This document shows, one piece after another, positions 4,858-7,917 of a stretch of DNA of 7,917 nt; position 1 is the first letter of the stretch, and every line of letters starts with the position of its first letter. This stretch comes from an uncultured Clostridia bacterium (GTDB taxonomy: Bacteria; Bacillota; Clostridia; Christensenellales; UBA1242). The notes below the pieces were generated by a model. That model saw only the letters and a list, made by a program, of their open reading frames with translations, was not told the origin of the DNA and made no database searches. The stretch spans positions 1 through 7,917 of the forward strand of contig CALBHW010000029.1 of NCBI GenBank assembly GCA_937893125.1. Direction: 5' to 3'. A program made the translations under genes and the position numbers.

Positions 4858-7497
4858 ATGGAAACTAAAAAGTATGTTTACCTTTTTAGCGAAGGTAACG
4901 CAAAAATGAGAGAAATCCTAGGGGGCAAAGGGGCTAACTTGGCTGAAATGACAAACCTTCATCTACCTGTTCCACAAGGATTTACAATTTCTACCGAAGC
5001 GTGTACACAATACTACGAGGATGGTAAAAAAATTAACAAAGAAATTGAAAGCCAAATTATGGAATATATTGGCAAAATGGAGCAAATCACGGGCAAAAAG
5101 TTTGGGGATAAAGAAAACCCACTTCTTGTTTCCGTTCGTAGCGGGGCAAGGGCAAGTATGCCTGGAATGATGGATACAATTTTGAATTTGGGTCTTAACG
5201 AAGAAGTTGTCGAAATTTTGTCTAAGAAATCCAACAATCCACGCTGGGCTTGGGATAGTTATAGAAGATTTATCCAAATGTACAGTGATGTTGTTATGGA
5301 AGTTGGCAAAAAATATTTTGAGCAACTTATCGACAAAATGAAAGAAAAAAAAGGCGTCACACTTGACATTGAACTTGACGCAAATGACCTTAAAGAGCTC
5401 GCAAGAGAATTTAAGGCTGAATATAAAGAAAAGATTGGGCAAGACTTCCCAGACGACCCAAAAGAACAACTTATGGGCGCTATTAAGGCTGTTTTCAGAA
5501 GTTGGGACAACCCAAGAGCGAACTATTATAGAATGCAAAACGACATTCCATACAGTTGGGGAACGGCTGTCAATGTCCAAATGATGGTCTTTGGAAACCT
5601 TGGCGACACAAGTGGTACAGGCGTTGCGTTTACGCGTGACCCAGCAAACGGCGAAAAGCACCTTATGGGCGAGTTTTTGATGAACGCACAAGGTGAAGAT
5701 GTCGTTGCGGGTGTCAGAACTCCAATGCCAATTGACAAAATGAAAGAAGTTATGCCAGAAGTTTATGCGGAGTTTAATAGAATTTGCAAGATTTTGGAAG
5801 ACCACTACAAAGATATGCAAGATATGGAGTTTACAATTGAGGACAAAAAACTCTATATGCTCCAAACAAGAAATGGCAAGAGAACGGCTCGCGCGGCTAT
5901 AAAAATTGCGTGTGACTTGGTTGACGAAGGAATGATTACTGAGCAAGAAGCGTTGATGCAAATCGACCCTAAGAGTCTTGACTCTCTTCTTCACCCACAA
6001 TTTGACCCTAAGGCTTTGAAGGCTTCAACTCCAATTGCGCAAGCACTTGCAGCGTCTCCAGGGGCAGGTTGCGGACATATTGTTTTCACGGCTGAAGAAG
6101 CGGTCGAAAAAGGCAAAAAAGGCGAAAAAGTTGTTCTTGTTAGACTTGAAACATCTCCAGAAGACATCGAAGGAATGCACTATGCACAGGGTATTTTGAC
6201 TGTTCGTGGCGGTATGACCTCTCACGCGGCTGTTGTCGCTCGCGGAATGGGCGCTTGCTGTGTTTCAGGATGCGGAGATATAAAAATGGACGAAGAAAAC
6301 AAGCGTTTCTTCTTGAATGGAAAAACATATAAAGAAGGCGACGTGATTTCTCTTGACGGCTCCACAGGAAAGATTTACGACGGCGAAATTAAGACCGTTC
6401 CAGCAAATACAAATGACGGCGATTTTGGTAGAATTATGGCTTGGGCTAATAAGTATAAAGTTTTGGGCGTAAGAACAAACGCTGATACGCCAAAAGACGC
6501 AAAGCAAGCAAAAGAATTTGGTGCGGAAGGCATTGGTCTATGCAGAACAGAGCATATGTTCTTTGACCCAGATAGAATTAGTGCGATTAGAGAAATGATT
6601 TGCTCTGATACTGTCGAGCAACGCGAAAAGGCTCTTGCTAAACTTGAACCTATGCAAAGAGGCGACTTCGAAAAATTGTACGAAGCACTTGAAGGGCTCC
6701 CAGTTACAATAAGATTCCTTGACCCACCATTGCACGAATTTGTGCCAACTGCTGAAGCTGATATCGAAAAATTGGCTGAGTCGCAAGGCAAGACTGTTTT
6801 TGAAGTCAAACAAATTATCGCTGAACTTCACGAGTTTAACCCAATGATGGGACACCGTGGATGTAGACTTGCTGTCACATATCCAGAAATTGCAAAAATG
6901 CAAACAAGGGCGGTTATTAGGGCTGCTATCAATGTCAATAAAAAACATCCTACTTGGAACATTGTCCCTGAAATTATGATTCCACTTGTCGGCGAAGTAA
7001 AAGAACTTAGATATGTTAAGGGAATTGTTTGCGAAACGGCAGACACAATTATTAAAGAAGAAAAGGCAAACCTAAAATATAAGGTCGGCACAATGATTGA
7101 AATCCCAAGAGCAGCAATTTTGGCTGACGAAATTGCGCAAGAAGCGGAATTTTTCTCATTTGGTACAAATGACCTTACTCAAATGACTTTCGGATTTAGC
7201 CGTGACGACGCAGGGAAATTCCTTGGCAGTTACTATGCAAAGAAAATCTATGAGTCAGACCCATTTGCTAGACTTGACCAAAACGGCGTTGGCAAACTTA
7301 TTAAAATCGCAGTTGAAAAAGGTCACGCAACAAGACCTGACATCCATATGGGAATTTGTGGCGAACACGGGGGAGACCCATCTTCAATTGAGTTCTGCCA
7401 AAAAGTCGGGCTAGATTATGTCTCTTGCTCACCTTTTAGGGTCCCAATTGCTAGACTCTCCGCTGCTCAAGCAAATATCAAATTTCCTAGAAAATAG
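4858..7497 (+). CDS. ppdK: Pyruvate, phosphate dikinase
   Basis: This enzyme interconverts ATP + Pi + pyruvate and AMP + PPi + PEP. In fermentative Clostridia it can act in PPi-linked glycolysis as well as in the gluconeogenic direction. At 879 residues it is close to the 874-residue Clostridium symbiosum enzyme. The N-terminal ATP-grasp part (about 1-340) contains GGKGANLAEM (23-32) and SVRSGARASMPGMMDT. The swivelling domain carries the phosphorylated histidine in GGMTSHAAVVARGMG (H456, equivalent to H455). The C-terminal PEP/pyruvate barrel (about 520-875) shows GTNDLTQM and the active-site cysteine C834 in GICGEHGGDP. AAGGAG (4846-4851) lies 6 nt before the ATG. It has its own promoter region and terminator, so it is probably monocistronic. 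The DUF299/YqfL-type PPDK regulatory protein that often adjoins ppdK is not in this window. Confidence 0.98.
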   Translation: METKKYVYLFSEGNAKMREILGGKGANLAEMTNLHLPVPQGFTISTEACTQYYEDGKKINKEIESQIMEYIGKMEQITGKKFGDKENPLLVSVRSGARASMPGMMDTILNLGLNEEVVEILSKKSNNPRWAWDSYRRFIQMYSDVVMEVGKKYFEQLIDKMKEKKGVTLDIELDANDLKELAREFKAEYKEKIGQDFPDDPKEQLMGAIKAVFRSWDNPRANYYRMQNDIPYSWGTAVNVQMMVFGNLGDTSGTGVAFTRDPANGEKHLMGEFLMNAQGEDVVAGVRTPMPIDKMKEVMPEVYAEFNRICKILEDHYKDMQDMEFTIEDKKLYMLQTRNGKRTARAAIKIACDLVDEGMITEQEALMQIDPKSLDSLLHPQFDPKALKASTPIAQALAASPGAGCGHIVFTAEEAVEKGKKGEKVVLVRLETSPEDIEGMHYAQGILTVRGGMTSHAAVVARGMGACCVSGCGDIKMDEENKRFFLNGKTYKEGDVISLDGSTGKIYDGEIKTVPANTNDGDFGRIMAWANKYKVLGVRTNADTPKDAKQAKEFGAEGIGLCRTEHMFFDPDRISAIREMICSDTVEQREKALAKLEPMQRGDFEKLYEALEGLPVTIRFLDPPLHEFVPTAEADIEKLAESQGKTVFEVKQIIAELHEFNPMMGHRGCRLAVTYPEIAKMQTRAVIRAAINVNKKHPTWNIVPEIMIPLVGEVKELRYVKGIVCETADTIIKEEKANLKYKVGTMIEIPRAAILADEIAQEAEFFSFGTNDLTQMTFGFSRDDAGKFLGSYYAKKIYESDPFARLDQNGVGKLIKIAVEKGHATRPDIHMGICGEHGGDPSSIEFCQKVGLDYVSCSPFRVPIARLSAAQANIKFPRK

Positions 7498-7520
7498 TTT
7501 TATAGGTTAAATAACAAATT

Positions 7521-7553
7521 AGAGTAACTTTTTAATTAAGGTTACTCTTTTTT
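7521..7553 (+). terminator. Rho-independent terminator after ppdK
   Basis: AGAGTAAC (7521-7528) pairs with GTTACTCT (7541-7548). The helix can extend inward with T-G and T-A pairs, and the 3' arm runs into a T tract to 7553. It lies 24 bp after the ppdK stop. Confidence 0.88.
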
Positions 7554-7573
7554 AATAATCTGATTAGTTTAAT

Positions 7574-7621
7574 GGCGACCATATGCAAATAGTCAAGAAT
7601 TGACACTTGCATATGACCGCC
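7574..7621 (-). repeat. Hairpin repeat, copy 2
   Basis: Read on the minus strand it starts GGCGGTCATATGCAA and ends TTGCATATGGTCGCC, giving a 15-bp RNA helix if two tandem G-U pairs are allowed. A 2x3 internal loop (GT against TAT) and an apical GTCAA/TTGAC stem with a three-base loop complete it. On the plus strand the G-U pairs become A-C mismatches, so the minus strand looks like the functional sense. It lies 20 bp beyond the ppdK terminator. Confidence 0.6.
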
Positions 7622-7649
7622 TTTTTAAAGGGTCATCACTAAAAAATAG

Positions 7650-7695
7650 GGCGCCCGCGTGTTGACTGTTCCTTGAACACCAACTCGCGACCGCC
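7650..7695 (-). repeat. Hairpin repeat, copy 3
   Basis: On the minus strand it starts GGCGGTCGCGAGTTG and ends CAACACGCGGGCGCC. The 15-position helix has a G-G and an A-A mismatch and one G-U pair, followed by GT against AGT as internal loop and GTTC/GAAC closed by three bases. This is the plan of the hairpin at 7574-7621, 28 bp away and in the same orientation, but the helix beyond the first seven bases has a different, still complementary, sequence. Confidence 0.55.
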
Positions 7696-7847
7696 GTTAA
7701 ATAGAACACGCTAAGATATAGAATGAAATTATTTCGCAATAGACTTTATTTTTCTCGAATTCACTCCCAAAATGTGAAAATGTGTATAACTTTTGTCTAA
7801 AAAATTATAAAAAAACCTAATTTTTGCAAGAAAATTGCAAAAATTGC
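7696..7847. other. Gene-free AT-rich stretch with DnaA box and inverted repeat
   Basis: No gene is visible here. TGTGTATAA (7781-7789) is the complement of TTATACACA, a DnaA box of the TTATNCACA type, and overlaps by one base a near-box TGTGAAAAT (7773-7781). AATTTTTGCAA (7819-7829) and TTGCAAAAATT (7835-7845) form a perfect 11-bp inverted repeat with a GAAAA spacer. It ends 2 bp before a perfect -35 element and could be an operator or a terminator-like hairpin. Confidence 0.5.
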
Positions 7848-7878
7848 TTGACAAATGGGGGGGGGGGGGGGGTAAATG
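7848..7878 (+). promoter_or_regulatory. Promoter-like element with a 16-G spacer
   Basis: A perfect TTGACA (7848-7853) is followed by AAT, a run of 16 G (7857-7872) and TAAATG (7873-7878). The last is a weak -10 candidate at a spacing of 19. Poly-G or poly-C tracts between -35 and -10 elements vary in length in some bacteria and set promoter strength, as in Neisseria porA. The G run could equally serve as an oversized Shine-Dalgarno for the ATG at 7876, or be a sequencing or assembly error near a contig end. Confidence 0.35.
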
Positions 7879-7917
7879 AAAAAAAAGGAATTTTTTGGGG
7901 GTTTGTGGTGAAAAATA
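7876..7917 (+). CDS. Possible start of a gene leaving the window (frame uncertain)
   Basis: The ATG at 7876 reads MKKKEFFGGLW and stops at TGA 7909-7911. The segment is made of homopolymers (8 A, 6 T, 5 G). One extra A would open the frame to the window end as MKKKGIFWGFVVKN, which resembles the start of a signal peptide, and one fewer would give MKKRNFLGVCGEK. Another possibility is a GTG start at 7905 or 7908 after AAGGA (7885-7889), though the spacing is long. Too little sequence remains to decide. Confidence 0.2.

Noticed and set aside
4963..6000. A 345-codon open frame on the minus strand within ppdK
   Set aside because: It lies opposite a fully conserved PPDK frame, has a biased His/Phe/Asn composition typical of antisense of this codon usage, and shows no recognisable motif.
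1..7917. tRNA genes, rRNA genes, CRISPR arrays, transposase genes
   Set aside because: No cloverleaf with a TTCRA arm, rRNA signature, regularly spaced repeats or transposase motif was found on either strand by eye.

Overview
The window looks like chromosomal sequence from an uncultured, low-GC Bacillota (Clostridia-like) bacterium. Reading frames are AT-rich, TGA is used as a stop (recO), Shine-Dalgarno sequences are mostly of the AAGGAG type, and the gene set is the conserved yqfC-yqfD ... ybeY-era ... recO neighbourhood of endospore-forming Firmicutes, followed by pyruvate phosphate dikinase. All recognised genes are on the plus strand.

Layout. Bases 1-53 may hold the last codons of an upstream gene. 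Bases 63-343 are much GC-richer than the surroundings and contain nested complementary segments that fold, on the plus strand, into a multibranched RNA. It includes a GNRA-capped hairpin and several G-U pairs that favour that strand. I do not recognise the class. Then come yqfC (449-712), yqfD (887-1780), a gene-free gap of about 230 bases, ybeY overlapping era (2012-3404), an intergenic region with two divergent DnaA boxes inside an inverted repeat, a 63-residue small protein that may be YqzL-like (3573-3764), recO (3855-4577) with a strong terminator, and ppdK (4858-7497) with its own promoter region and terminator. The phoH and HD-phosphohydrolase (yqfF) genes usually found between yqfD and ybeY are absent, as are dgkA and cdd before era. 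No PPDK regulatory protein gene lies next to ppdK.

The right-hand 420 bases hold no confirmed gene but much structure. There are two adjacent hairpins of the same architecture (7574-7621 and 7650-7695) whose ends match a third hairpin at 301-343 in opposite orientation. Their inner stems differ in sequence but stay paired, as expected of a structure-conserved repeat family. Further right are a DnaA box, an 11-bp perfect inverted repeat, and a perfect TTGACA followed by a run of 16 G, laid out like a phase-variable promoter at the start of a gene that leaves the window.

Together the genes cover sporulation (yqfC, yqfD), ribosome maturation (ybeY, era), recombinational repair (recO) and the pyruvate/PEP node of glycolysis (ppdK). 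The best candidates for something undescribed are the structured RNA at 63-343, the three-copy hairpin family, and the poly-G promoter-like element at the right end.
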